Source: an uncultured Alcaligenaceae bacterium
GTDB lineage: Bacteria > Pseudomonadota > Gammaproteobacteria > Burkholderiales > Burkholderiaceae_B
Direction: 5' to 3'
Assembly (NCBI GenBank): GCA_937908115.1
Contig: CALEQZ010000041.1
Span: 88,656-152,655, forward strand
Length of the DNA stretch: 64,000 bases
Part shown: piece by piece, positions 33,305-41,998 of the stretch
Layout: each line of letters starts with the position of its first letter
How positions within the stretch are numbered: the first letter of the stretch is position 1
Made by a program: the position numbers and the translations under genes
The notes under the pieces: generated by a model
The model's input: only the letters and a program-made list of their open reading frames with translations
What the model was told of the DNA's origin: nothing
Databases searched by the model: none

Positions 33305-34794
33305 GCGCCCGCCAGCGCGAGCAGCCGCCGCAGCACGCCGGGCAGCGCTTCGGCCAGGTCTTCGGCGATCAGCCCGGGGCCGGCCGCCTGGCCGCATTCG
33401 CCATGCAGCCATGCGGCCGCGCACGCCGCTTCGAAGGCGTCCATGCCTTGCGCCAGCAGGCCGCCGATGAAACCGGCCAGCACGTCGCCGGTCCCGCCGC
33501 TGGCCAGCCAGGCTGGCGCGTTGGCGTTGATGGCCGCACGGCCGTCGGGCGCGGCGATGACGGTGTCCGCGCCCTTGAGCAGCACCACCGCCTTGCTGCG
33601 GGCCGCCGCCCGGCGGGCACGGGCCAGCTTGTCGCCGGAAGCGTCGAACAGCCGTGCGAACTCCCCCTCGTGAGGCGTCAGCACGCAGGGGGCCTGCACG
33701 GCGCGAAAGAGTTCATCCGGCGCGTCGGCAAAAGCGGTGATGGCGTCCGCGTCCAGCACGGTTGCCCGGCGCGCGCCCAGCGCCGCCAGCACACAGCGCC
33801 GCGTCTGCTCGCCGGTCCCTGCGCCCGGGCCGACGATGGCCGCATTCTTGCGCACGTCGGACAGCAGCGCCTGGAAGCCGGCCCATCCGTCGATGGGGCG
33901 CACGATCACGCTGGCCAGCGCAGCGGCGTAGACCGGCCAGGCCGCCGCGGGGGCGGCCAGCGTGACCAGGCCGGCGCCGGCGCGCTGCGCCGCCCGGGCA
34001 GCCAAGCGCGCCGCGCCGGTCATGGCCTCGCCGCCCAGCACCAAAGCGTGCCCGCGGCCGTACTTGTGGCCGTCGATCGCGGGCCACGGGTAACCCTGCA
34101 GCCAAAGTGCCGGGCCGTTTTCGAACGTGTCGGGCCCGACTTCTTGCAGCGCCTCGTCGGCAATCCCGATGTCCGCGATGACCAGCTCGCCGCACAGTTG
34201 GCGGCCCGGCATCAGCAAGTGCCCGGGCTGCTTGCGGAAAAAGGCCACCGTCACCTCGGCGGGTACCGCCACGCCGCGCACGTGTCCGGTGGCGCCGTCC
34301 AGCCCGCTGGGCACGTCCACCGCGCAGACCGGGATCTCGCGTTGCTTGACGGACTGCAGCATGGCCGCAGCGGTACCTTCGACTGGCCGGGACAGTCCGG
34401 CGCCGAATATCGCGTCGATGACCAGGCCGGCCCCGTCCAGCACATCCGGCGTAAAAGGATCGATGTCGCCGCGCCAGCGTGCCGCCATGGCTGCGGCGTC
34501 CCCGGCCAGCCGTTCCACGCTGCCCAGCAGGGCCAACCGCACGGGCCAGCCGGCTGCGGCCAGGCAGCGCGCGGCCACGAACCCGTCGCCGCCATTGTTG
34601 CCCGGGCCGCATAGCACGACCGTCTGGCGAGGGGCCCAGCGCTCGCGCACGGCCTGCGCGACGGCACGGCCGGCCGCTTCCATCAGCGGCAGGGTGCCAC
34701 CCAGCCTCCGGGCAGCGTGCCGGTCGGCATCCCGCATTTGGGCGGGAGTCAGTACGGCGCACACGCGCGGGTCCGTTTCAAAGGGCTCGGTCAT
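33301..34794 (-). CDS. nnr: Bifunctional NAD(P)H-hydrate epimerase / ADP-dependent dehydratase
   Basis: This 497-residue repair enzyme restores hydrated NAD(P)H. Residues 1 to about 215 are the YjeF_N epimerase domain (VLCGPGNNGGDGFVAARCLA). About 230-497 is the ribokinase-like dehydratase domain (GPGAGTGEQ, then APAWLASGGTGDVLAGFIGG). Fusion of the two domains is common in bacteria. It is a housekeeping function at the end of a minus-strand operon with the hydroxyacid dehydrogenase, starting 16 bp after it, so its location among catabolic genes may be incidental or may reflect heavy NAD(P)H use. Confidence 0.93.
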   Translation of the reverse strand: MTEPFETDPRVCAVLTPAQMRDADRHAARRLGGTLPLMEAAGRAVAQAVRERWAPRQTVVLCGPGNNGGDGFVAARCLAAAGWPVRLALLGSVERLAGDAAAMAARWRGDIDPFTPDVLDGAGLVIDAIFGAGLSRPVEGTAAAMLQSVKQREIPVCAVDVPSGLDGATGHVRGVAVPAEVTVAFFRKQPGHLLMPGRQLCGELVIADIGIADEALQEVGPDTFENGPALWLQGYPWPAIDGHKYGRGHALVLGGEAMTGAARLAARAAQRAGAGLVTLAAPAAAWPVYAAALASVIVRPIDGWAGFQALLSDVRKNAAIVGPGAGTGEQTRRCVLAALGARRATVLDADAITAFADAPDELFRAVQAPCVLTPHEGEFARLFDASGDKLARARRAAARSKAVVLLKGADTVIAAPDGRAAINANAPAWLASGGTGDVLAGFIGGLLAQGMDAFEAACAAAWLHGECGQAAGPGLIAEDLAEALPGVLRRLLALAGA

Positions 34795-34810
34795 GGCCGG
34801 CCGGTCGCGC

Positions 34811-35785
34811 TCAGGTCTTGACGTTGCGGGGGCTGCCCGCCCAGAAGGCCTCGATGTTGTCGATCAGCTGGTCGGCCAGTGCCTGCACCGCCTCGTCGCT
34901 TGCCCAGGCCACGTGCGGCGTGAGGATGAAGTTGGGTGCGTCGGCCAGCTGTTCGAACGGGTGCCCCGCCGGCGGCGGTTCCTGGCTGACCACGTCGAAG
35001 CCGGCGCCAGCGATCTGGCCCGAGCGCAGCGCCTGGACCAGTGCCTGCTCGTCGACCAATCCGCCGCGCGCGGTATTGATCAGTAGGGGCTTGCGTGCCA
35101 TCAGCGCGAATTCGCGCTCGCCGATGAGGTTGCGCGTCTGCGGCGTCAGCGGGCAATGCAGGGTGATGATGTCGCTTTGCCGCAGCACCTCGTCGAGCGG
35201 CGTGTACAGCGAACCCATGCCTTCACGGCCTTTATGCGCGGCAAAGAGCACGCGCAGCCCCAGCGCCCGCCCGATGTCGGCGACCGCGCGGCCCAGCGCG
35301 CCGTCGCCGATGATGCCCAGCGTCGAGCCGCGCAGGTCCCGTATGGGGTAGTCGAAAAAACAGAATTGGCCCGCTTGTTGCCAGCGCCCGGCCTTGACCG
35401 CCTGATGGTAGGCGAACAGGCTGCGGCGCAGCGCGAAGATGAGCGCAAACGTATGCTCGGGGACGGTGTTGACCGCGTAGTTGCGGATGTTGCTGACGAC
35501 GATGCCGCGGCTGGCGCAGGCGGCCAGGTCGATGTTGTCGGTGCCCGTGGCAGCCACGGCGATCATCTTTAGGCGCCTGGCTGCGGCGATCGTCGCGGCA
35601 TCGAGCCGCACCTTGTTGACGATGACGATGTCGGCTTCGGCGATCCGTTCGGCGGCCTGATGCGGCGCCGTCGACCCGTATACCTCCATCTCGTGCGCAA
35701 ACCCCGGCGGGCGCAGCCGCGTCTGGGGAGAGATCGTATCCCGGTCGAGAAAGACGATCCGGGGGATGGAGGCATCGCGGGTCAT
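34811..35785 (-). CDS. D-2-hydroxyacid dehydrogenase
   Basis: This 324-residue NAD(P)-dependent dehydrogenase reduces a 2-oxoacid, such as hydroxypyruvate or glyoxylate, to the D-hydroxyacid or does the reverse. The Rossmann loop is LGIIGDGALGRAVADIGRAL. The catalytic Arg is in INTARGGLVDE, Glu in VVSQEPPP and His in LTPHVAWAS. It is closest by pattern to glycerate dehydrogenase/hydroxypyruvate reductase. It lies 17 bp after a Bug receptor gene in the operon headed by the second PEP mutase-type lyase. Confidence 0.9.
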   Translation of the reverse strand: MTRDASIPRIVFLDRDTISPQTRLRPPGFAHEMEVYGSTAPHQAAERIAEADIVIVNKVRLDAATIAAARRLKMIAVAATGTDNIDLAACASRGIVVSNIRNYAVNTVPEHTFALIFALRRSLFAYHQAVKAGRWQQAGQFCFFDYPIRDLRGSTLGIIGDGALGRAVADIGRALGLRVLFAAHKGREGMGSLYTPLDEVLRQSDIITLHCPLTPQTRNLIGEREFALMARKPLLINTARGGLVDEQALVQALRSGQIAGAGFDVVSQEPPPAGHPFEQLADAPNFILTPHVAWASDEAVQALADQLIDNIEAFWAGSPRNVKT

Positions 35786-35802
35786 GGTCGGGGCATTCCT
35801 CT

Positions 35803-36774
35803 TTACTGGGCCGTCAGGTAACCGGAAAGCTTGTCCACCGTTGCCTGCGCACGCTTGACCGTTTCGCCGAAGGCTTCGGGGGAATTGCCCACCGGCTGCA
35901 GCAGCAGCGGCTTGAGCACCTTCATCACTCCCGGATCCTGGCCGGCCAGGCGCATGCCGTCGGCGATCTTCTTGACGACGTCATCAGGCGTGGCCGACGG
36001 CACGAATATACCGTACCAGTTGCTTGTGAACTCGACTTCGCTCAAGCCCGATTCGCCGTAGGTCGGGACATCCGGGACCTCGGGCAGGCGATCGTCGCCC
36101 GACAGTGCCAAGATCTTCATCGAACCCGATTTGTGGTGCGGCAGCACCGAAGACAGGCCCGTGACCACCATCGTGACGTGGCCGCCGATGATGTCGTTGA
36201 CCGCGGCCGACGTGCCGGCGTAGCGGACGTTGGTCATCTTGTCCTTCAGGCCCATCTTTTCGACCAGGATGGTGCCGGCCAGCAGCGTGAAGGGTTCGCC
36301 GCTTGCCCAGCTGCAGTGTGCCTTGGCGTCGCCGCATGCGCGCTTGAGGTCGGCGATGGACTGGATGTCGGTGCCGCCCTTGACGACAATGCCGGTCGGT
36401 CCCGACGCCAGCATGCTGACCGGCCGCAGCGCCGTCAGCGGATCTGCGTCCAGCGACTTGTGGATGTACTTCAGCGCGGCGATGGCAGGGATGGAAATCA
36501 GCAGCGTATAGCCGTCGGGGTTGGCGCGCATGACCTGGCGGGTGGCGATCATGCCGTCGGCGCCGGGCTTGTTTTCGACGATGACCGGTTGCTTCCAGTA
36601 TTCGGACAGGAAGTTGGCGGTGGCCCGGGCGACGTTGTCGCTGCCGCCTCCGGGCGAATAGGGCACCACCAGCGTCACCGGCTTGTCGGGAAAGCCGGCT
36701 GCCTGTGCGGTGGCGGCGGCGCCGGCCAGCGCGAACGCCGGCACAAGGATGGCGGTCGATATCCAGTGTTTCAT
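35803..36774 (-). CDS. Bug/TctC-type periplasmic solute receptor (5)
   Basis: This 323-residue receptor has signal peptide MKHWISTAILVPAFALAG, ending near AQAAG. The mature protein begins FPDKPVTLVVPYSPGGGSD. Two Cys (LKRACGDAKAHC) occur in the mature part, which is uncommon among the six receptors here and could form a disulfide. It lies between the second lyase and the hydroxyacid dehydrogenase. Confidence 0.92.
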   Translation of the reverse strand: MKHWISTAILVPAFALAGAAATAQAAGFPDKPVTLVVPYSPGGGSDNVARATANFLSEYWKQPVIVENKPGADGMIATRQVMRANPDGYTLLISIPAIAALKYIHKSLDADPLTALRPVSMLASGPTGIVVKGGTDIQSIADLKRACGDAKAHCSWASGEPFTLLAGTILVEKMGLKDKMTNVRYAGTSAAVNDIIGGHVTMVVTGLSSVLPHHKSGSMKILALSGDDRLPEVPDVPTYGESGLSEVEFTSNWYGIFVPSATPDDVVKKIADGMRLAGQDPGVMKVLKPLLLQPVGNSPEAFGETVKRAQATVDKLSGYLTAQ

Positions 36775-36848
36775 GAGTGTCTCCTTCTCTTCTCCGTTGA
36801 TGGGGTGGCGGCCTGGCCGCCGCGGCGTATGTCCCTAGGGGTGGGAAC

Positions 36849-37721
36849 CTAGGCCGCGTACTTGGCTTCGGCGGCGGTGTACTGGTCCAGGCCGACGAAC
36901 CGGTTGAACTCCTCGAAAGGCGTGAGCCGGTCGGCGATGGCATTGGTCGAACAGCCTTCGCGCAGGAAGGTTTCCATCATTTCCTTGACCGCCTTGTGCA
37001 TTGCCAGCATAGGCTCGACCGGGCATAGCGCAAAATCAAAGCCGATGTCATGGATCTCCTTCAGCGACAGGTATGGGCTCTTGCCTGAGCGCACCATGTT
37101 GAACAGGATGGGCTTGCCCAGCGGCTTGAGCGCGCGCACCAGTTCGCGCATCTGGTCGACGCTTTCCAGCGCGTCGGCGTACAGCCCGTCGGCGCCCACG
37201 GCGGCATAGGCCTTGAGCCGGTCAATCGCGTCAGACAGCCCGGTCACCGCAATGGCGTCGGTGCGCGCCACGACGAAAAAGTTGGGATCGGTGCGCGCAT
37301 CCAGCATCGCGCGCAGCTTTTGCTGCATTTCTTCCTTGGACACTAGCTGCTTGCTGGCGAAGTGGCCACATTTCTTGGGCACGGCCTGGTCTTCCAGGTG
37401 CAGTACCGATGCGCCGGCTTCCTGCCACAGCTGTATCGTGCGCTGCGCATCGAGCACGCCGCCGTAGCCGGTGTCGGCATCGGCAAACACCGGCACGCTG
37501 GTCACGCGGCAGATGCGGCGAATGTGTTCGAACATTTCGGTCTGCGACAACAGGCCGACGTCGGGCTTGCCGGCAACGGTGGCCGAGGCGACGAAGCCAC
37601 TGACGTAGATGGCCGGCGCACCCGCCTGTTCGGCCAGCATGGCGGTCACGGCATCGTGCGCGCCCATGCATACGAAGGGCGGTTGCTTGAGCAGCTCTCG
37701 GAATTTTTCAGAACGGGTCAA
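36849..37721 (-). CDS. PEP mutase/isocitrate lyase-family C-C lyase (2)
   Basis: This 290-residue paralogue of the lyase at 29285 has VFADADTGYGGVLDAQRTIQ and LHLEDQAVPKKCGHFASKQL. It retains the KKCGH catalytic loop of isocitrate/methylisocitrate lyases, unlike the first copy. TTG at 37721 is the preferred start because AGGAGA lies 5 bases upstream; the farther ATG at 37787 would place the LacI-type operator inside the gene. The operon continues with the receptor and hydroxyacid dehydrogenase. Cleavage of a methylisocitrate- or malate-like acid to pyruvate or glyoxylate is inferred. Confidence 0.86.
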   Translation of the reverse strand: MTRSEKFRELLKQPPFVCMGAHDAVTAMLAEQAGAPAIYVSGFVASATVAGKPDVGLLSQTEMFEHIRRICRVTSVPVFADADTGYGGVLDAQRTIQLWQEAGASVLHLEDQAVPKKCGHFASKQLVSKEEMQQKLRAMLDARTDPNFFVVARTDAIAVTGLSDAIDRLKAYAAVGADGLYADALESVDQMRELVRALKPLGKPILFNMVRSGKSPYLSLKEIHDIGFDFALCPVEPMLAMHKAVKEMMETFLREGCSTNAIADRLTPFEEFNRFVGLDQYTAAEAKYAA

Positions 37722-37759
37722 CGCCGTCTCCTGCAGTGAAAAAGGTGGAAGCTCACCGA

Positions 37760-37773
37760 TGATATCGATAACA
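37760..37773. promoter_or_regulatory. LacI-type operator upstream of the second lyase operon
   Basis: TGATATC-GATAACA is a 14-bp dyad with one mismatch and a central CG step, the hallmark of LacI/GntR-subtype operators. It lies in the divergent gap between the lyase gene and the lacI-family gene, where it could repress the lyase operon and the regulator itself. Confidence 0.6.
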
Positions 37774-37904
37774 TGATTGGCCGGCAAGGACGAGCGTCAG
37801 GGTACGTGTGGGGGCGAATGCTTGCACGGCTTGGCGTAGAATCCGGCGCCAACGATCGTCACGGGCAGCGTCCCGGACGACGGCAATGCCAAGGGGATGC
37901 GGCA

Positions 37905-38921
37905 GTGGGACGAAAATCGGCCGGTGCGGAAGTGTCGATGAAAGACGTGGCGCGTCTCGCCGGGGTGTCGGCGATGACCGTGTCGCGCGCGATGCGTGCA
38001 CCTGATACCGTCGCGCCGGCCACGCTCGAGCGCGTGCGCCGCGCCATCGCGCAAAGCGGCTACGTACCCAACCGCGTGGCGGGCAGCCTGTCGTCGAACC
38101 GTACCACCCTGGTGGCGCTGATCGTGCCCAGCCTGCGCAACGCGCTGTACGCCGAAATGATCCAGGGCATGTCGGACGTGCTGATGAAGCACGACTTCCA
38201 GTTGATGATCTCCGACAGCGGTTATAGCCTGCAGCAGGAGGAAAAGCTGATCGCCGCCTATGTCGCGCAGCGCGTCTGCGGCATCGTGCTGCATAACACA
38301 CGCCACACGCCGCAGGCCGTGCGCATCCTGAAAAACAGCGCGCTGACTTGCATCGAGACCGGCAACCTGGTTGCTAATCCCATCGACATTTCGGTCAGCT
38401 TTTCCAATTACGCCGTGGGCGCGGCGATGGCCGAGCACTTGGCCGGATTGGGCTATCGGCGCATCGGTTTCGCCAGCCTGCCGGTGCGCGGCAACGAGCG
38501 GCTGCGCGAGCGGCGCAAGGGATTCCTGACGCGGCTGGCCAAGCTGGGCATCGCCGTGCGGCCGGAGCTGGTGCTGGAAGTCGGCCCGGGCCTGGAAAGC
38601 GGCTCGCGCGCGCTCGCCCGCATCGTCGAGACCGATCCCAAGGTCGACGCGGTGTTCTTCGCTGGCGACGTGCTGGCTGCCGGCGCGGTCTTCGAATGCC
38701 AGCGCAGGGGGTTGGATGTGCCGGGCCGCATCGCCGTGGCAGCCTCCGACGACAACGACTTGATGCAGCACATGATTCCGCCGCTGACGACCGTGCGGTT
38801 TCCGCGCTACGAGATCGGCGTACGCAGCGCCGAACTCATCGTGGCTCGCGCCATGGGCCAGGAAGTCGGCGTGCGCACCGTCGACCTGGGCTTCGAAGTC
38901 ATCCGGCGCGGCAGCACATAA
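37905..38921 (+). CDS. LacI-family transcriptional regulator
   Basis: This 338-residue repressor-type protein has an N-terminal helix-turn-helix and hinge (MKDVARLAGVSAMTVSRAM, then YVPNRVAGSLSSNRT). A periplasmic-binding-protein-like ligand domain follows, opening with LVALIVPSLRNALYAEMIQG. It resembles the gluconate repressor (GntR) branch. GTG at 37905 has AAGGGG 8 bases upstream; ATG at 37938 would begin right at the helix. It faces the second lyase operon and probably binds the two TGATATCGATAACA-like sites. Confidence 0.9.
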   Translation: MGRKSAGAEVSMKDVARLAGVSAMTVSRAMRAPDTVAPATLERVRRAIAQSGYVPNRVAGSLSSNRTTLVALIVPSLRNALYAEMIQGMSDVLMKHDFQLMISDSGYSLQQEEKLIAAYVAQRVCGIVLHNTRHTPQAVRILKNSALTCIETGNLVANPIDISVSFSNYAVGAAMAEHLAGLGYRRIGFASLPVRGNERLRERRKGFLTRLAKLGIAVRPELVLEVGPGLESGSRALARIVETDPKVDAVFFAGDVLAAGAVFECQRRGLDVPGRIAVAASDDNDLMQHMIPPLTTVRFPRYEIGVRSAELIVARAMGQEVGVRTVDLGFEVIRRGST

Positions 38922-39040
38922 GCGTGCGCCGCCGGCCGGTGCCATGGGGTCCCCCGCCGGTGCCCTGTCCGCCGTGGCACGCGGCGGGCAGGGCATGGTT
39001 CTGCTGCGCATGAACCGTCTCCCTTTTTATTGTGGTGGTA

Positions 39041-39060
39041 GCGTTCCCATTGGGAATCGC
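39041..39060. repeat. Inverted repeat GCG-TTCCCA / TGGGAA-CGC
   Basis: GCGTTCCCA (39041-39049) and TGGGAATCGC (39051-39060) form a near-perfect dyad with one extra base. It lies between lacI and the convergent lysR, close to a second LacI-like operator; no gene starts here. Confidence 0.45.
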
Positions 39061-39069
39061 ACAGGATGA

Positions 39070-39083
39070 TGGTAGCGATAACA
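39070..39083. promoter_or_regulatory. Second LacI-type operator, with no adjacent gene start
   Basis: TGGTAGC-GATAACA shares the right half and the central CG of the operator at 37760-37773. It lies 150 bp after the lacI-family gene in a 269-bp gap between convergent genes. It might be an auxiliary site for DNA looping or the leftover control region of a lost gene. Confidence 0.5.
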
Positions 39084-39101
39084 TCGGCCGCCCGCAAATC
39101 A

Positions 39102-39133
39102 GCGATTACCCGATGTGGCGATTACCCGATGTC
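39102..39133. repeat. Two tandem copies of a 16-bp unit
   Basis: GCGATTACCCGATGTG and GCGATTACCCGATGTC are consecutive, in the same gap as the second LacI-like operator. Their role is unknown. Repeat slippage could create them. Confidence 0.6.
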
Positions 39134-39190
39134 GCGGCCTGCCTAGCGGCGCCGTGCGCGATCCAGCAGGCACCGTGCGCGAAGGCGGCG

Positions 39191-40078
39191 TTACGAGAAG
39201 GCCTGCCGCACCGCCTCGAAGGCGGCGCGGATCAGCGGCTCTTGCCGGCGCGAAGCCAGGCAGATGAACGACAACTCAGTGTGTATGGCCAGGCCGTCGA
39301 CCAGCGCCAGTCCGCTGGCCTGGGATTCACGCAGCGCCACCGAGTCGCGCGCCAGCGACAGGCCGACGCCGGATCGCACCAGGTCCAGCATCGACGCTTC
39401 CTGGTCGACTTCGGCTACCGTGCAAGGGGTCACGCCCAGCGCGGCGAACTTTTCCGACAGCAGGCGATGGTGCACGGAGTCCTGAGGGGTCCAGATCCAA
39501 GGCAGCGCCGCGATGCGCCTCCAATCCATGCCTTGCACGCGGGCTCCCCAGCCCTTGGGGGCGATGACGCGGTAGGAAAACGGGGTCAGGGGCGTGGCGT
39601 GCAGTGCCGGCCGCCCTTTTGGCCGGTCCACGGGCCCCAGGAAAAACCCCGCATCCAGCTCACCGTCCCGGACCTGGCGCGCCACCCAGCCGGACATGCC
39701 GTGCGACAGCTGGGTGCGCACCTGCGGGTGGTGCGAGACCAAGTGCTGCAGGGTGCTGCCCAGCCGGATGAACTCGGGGTTCAGGATGGTGCCGATACGC
39801 AGCCGCCCGCGCAGGGCTTGGCCGAGCGCGCCTGCGTGGCGGTGAAATTCGTCCAGCGCATCCAGCACCCGTTCGGCCGCCGGCAGCGCCGCGCGCCCGT
39901 CATCGCTCAATTCCAGCCCGTGGGGCGTGCGGGAAAACAGCGTCAGCCCGAGGGATTCCTGCAACGCTTTGATTTGCAGGCTCAAGGCGGGCTGCGTCAG
40001 GTGCAGGCGCTGCGCCGCCCGGGTCAGGCTGCCCTCTCGGGCCACGGTGACGAAAGTGCGAAGGTGCTTGGTATCCAT
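39191..40078 (-). CDS. LysR-family transcriptional regulator
   Basis: This 295-residue regulator has an N-terminal winged helix (VAREGSLTRAAQRLHLTQPA) and a two-lobed effector domain from about residue 90 (LRIGTILNPEFIRLG). The length is normal. It is divergent from the GMC oxidoreductase across 220 bp with an ATATC-AGC-GATAT dyad, so it probably activates that gene when its effector binds and represses its own. Confidence 0.92.
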   Translation of the reverse strand: MDTKHLRTFVTVAREGSLTRAAQRLHLTQPALSLQIKALQESLGLTLFSRTPHGLELSDDGRAALPAAERVLDALDEFHRHAGALGQALRGRLRIGTILNPEFIRLGSTLQHLVSHHPQVRTQLSHGMSGWVARQVRDGELDAGFFLGPVDRPKGRPALHATPLTPFSYRVIAPKGWGARVQGMDWRRIAALPWIWTPQDSVHHRLLSEKFAALGVTPCTVAEVDQEASMLDLVRSGVGLSLARDSVALRESQASGLALVDGLAIHTELSFICLASRRQEPLIRAAFEAVRQAFS

Positions 40079-40102
40079 GGCGCCGCCGGGACGGCTGCAG
40101 TG

Positions 40103-40115
40103 ATATCAGCGATAT
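40103..40115. promoter_or_regulatory. Probable LysR-type operator
   Basis: ATATC-AGC-GATAT is a perfect short dyad, matching the T-N11-A style of LysR-regulator boxes. It lies 25 bp upstream of the lysR start and about 185 bp before the GMC oxidoreductase gene. Confidence 0.55.
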
Positions 40116-40298
40116 TTATACCCTCCTTTTCGACAAGTCATTGGACAGCGCGCCGTTTCGGCGACAAAGTGTGCACCGCATCACCGCCGCCGCGGCGTCC
40201 CCTTGGGCCAGGGCCGGACCCGCAATAAGATTGCGCCAGGCTGCGACGGCAAACACCGTCAACGCCCCGTGCGCGGGCCATGCAGGAAGAAAAAAGCC

Positions 40299-41894
40299 AT
40301 GGAGACATACGACTACGTCATCGTCGGCGCCGGTTCGGCCGGCTGCGTATTGGCCAACCGCTTGAGCGCCGATCCTTCCACCAGCGTCCTGCTGCTGGAG
40401 GCAGGCGGCCCGGACAACTATCACTGGATACACATCCCGGTCGGCTACCTTTATTGCATCGGCAACCCGCGCACCGACTGGATGTACCGTACCCAGCCCG
40501 AGCCCGGCCTGGGTGGGCGGTCCATCATCTATCCGCGCGGGCGCACGCTGGGCGGCTGCTCTTCGATCAACGGCATGATCTACATGCGCGGCCAGCGCGA
40601 GGACTACGACGAGTGGGCCAGGCTCAGCGGCGACGACGGCTGGCGCTGGGACGCCGTGCTGCCGTATTTCAAGCGCAGTGAGGACTACCACCGCGGCGCC
40701 GACGACATGCATGGCGCAGGCGGCGAATGGCGCGTCGAATCGCAGCGGCTGCGTTGGGACATCCTGGAGGCCTTCGCGCAGGCGGCAGCCGAAACCGGCA
40801 TCCCGCGTGTGCAGGACTTCAACCGGGGCAATAACTTCGGCGTCGGCTACTTCGAAGTCAACCAAAAGTCGGGCTGGCGCTGGAACACTTCGCGCGCCTT
40901 CCTGCGCCCGGTGCGCAAGCGGCCCAACCTGCGCGTGGCCACGGGTGCGCACGTCGAGCGCTTGCTGTTCGACGGGACGCGTTGCGTCGGGGTGCGGCTG
41001 CGCGATGGCCGCGAAATGCGTGCCCGGCGCGAAGTCGCGCTGTGCGCCGGGGCGGTCAACACGCCGCAGTTGCTGGAGCTGTCCGGCATCGGCGAGCCGG
41101 CGCAGCTGCGCGAGGCGGGCATCGAGGTTCGGCATGCGCTGCCCGGGGTGGGCGAAAACCTGCAGGATCACCTGCAGCTGCGCGTCGTGGTCAAGGTCTC
41201 GGGTGTACGCACGCTTAACCGCATCGCCTCGTCCTGGCTGGGCCGCATCGGCATTGGCCTGGAATACCTGTTGCGCCGCACAGGCCCGATGAGCATGGCG
41301 CCATCGCAGCTTGGCGTATTTGCCATGTCGGACCCGTCGCAGGCGCGACCCAACGTCGAGTTCCACGTCCAGCCGCTGTCGCTCGGGGCCTTCGGCGAGC
41401 CGCTGCATACTTTCGACGCCTTCACCGCCAGCGTCTGCAACCTGCGGCCCACCTCGCGGGGCAGCGTACACATCCAAAGCGCCGACGCCGCCGATGCGCC
41501 GGTGATCGCGCCCAACTACCTCAGTACGCCGGAAGACAAAAAAGTCGCCGCCGACTCCATACGGCTGGCCCGGCGCATCATCGGCGCCCCGGCGCTGCAA
41601 GAGTACCAGCCGCAGGAATGGCTGCCCGGCCCGGAGGTCCAGTCCGAGGAGGCGCTCATCGAAGCCGCCGGAAAGATAGGTACGACCATCTTCCACCCGG
41701 TCGGCACCTGCGCGATGGGCACCGACCCGGATGCCGGCGCGGTGGTCGACGCGCAGCTGCGGGTGCACGGCCTGCAGGGCCTGCGGGTGGTCGACGCCTC
41801 CGTCATGCCGGTCATTACGTCCGGCAACACCAACTCGCCCACCATCATGATCGCCGAGCGGGCCGCCGATCTCATGCGCCAATCCGCCGCCTGA
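40299..41894 (+). CDS. GMC-family FAD oxidoreductase, choline dehydrogenase-like
   Basis: This 531-residue flavoenzyme oxidises an alcohol to an aldehyde or ketone. The FAD loop is YDYVIVGAGSAGCVLANRLS at residue 4, with GRTLGGCSSINGMIYMRGQR near 88. The C-terminal catalytic pair is represented by FHPVGTCAMG and GNTNSPTIMIAE. ATG at 40299 has AGGAAGA upstream. There is no signal peptide. The downstream manganese catalase gene would remove peroxide if this enzyme acts as an oxidase. The alcohol substrate is unknown. Confidence 0.92.
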   Translation: METYDYVIVGAGSAGCVLANRLSADPSTSVLLLEAGGPDNYHWIHIPVGYLYCIGNPRTDWMYRTQPEPGLGGRSIIYPRGRTLGGCSSINGMIYMRGQREDYDEWARLSGDDGWRWDAVLPYFKRSEDYHRGADDMHGAGGEWRVESQRLRWDILEAFAQAAAETGIPRVQDFNRGNNFGVGYFEVNQKSGWRWNTSRAFLRPVRKRPNLRVATGAHVERLLFDGTRCVGVRLRDGREMRARREVALCAGAVNTPQLLELSGIGEPAQLREAGIEVRHALPGVGENLQDHLQLRVVVKVSGVRTLNRIASSWLGRIGIGLEYLLRRTGPMSMAPSQLGVFAMSDPSQARPNVEFHVQPLSLGAFGEPLHTFDAFTASVCNLRPTSRGSVHIQSADAADAPVIAPNYLSTPEDKKVAADSIRLARRIIGAPALQEYQPQEWLPGPEVQSEEALIEAAGKIGTTIFHPVGTCAMGTDPDAGAVVDAQLRVHGLQGLRVVDASVMPVITSGNTNSPTIMIAERAADLMRQSAA

Positions 41895-41998
41895 CCCACC
41901 CTCCCGGCGCGGCATGGCCGCCGTGCGCCGGCACGCCGCTTGCTGCACGGCCGCCGCGCCCGGCAATCCGTCCGGGCGCGCCTATCGGGAGGTTAGTC

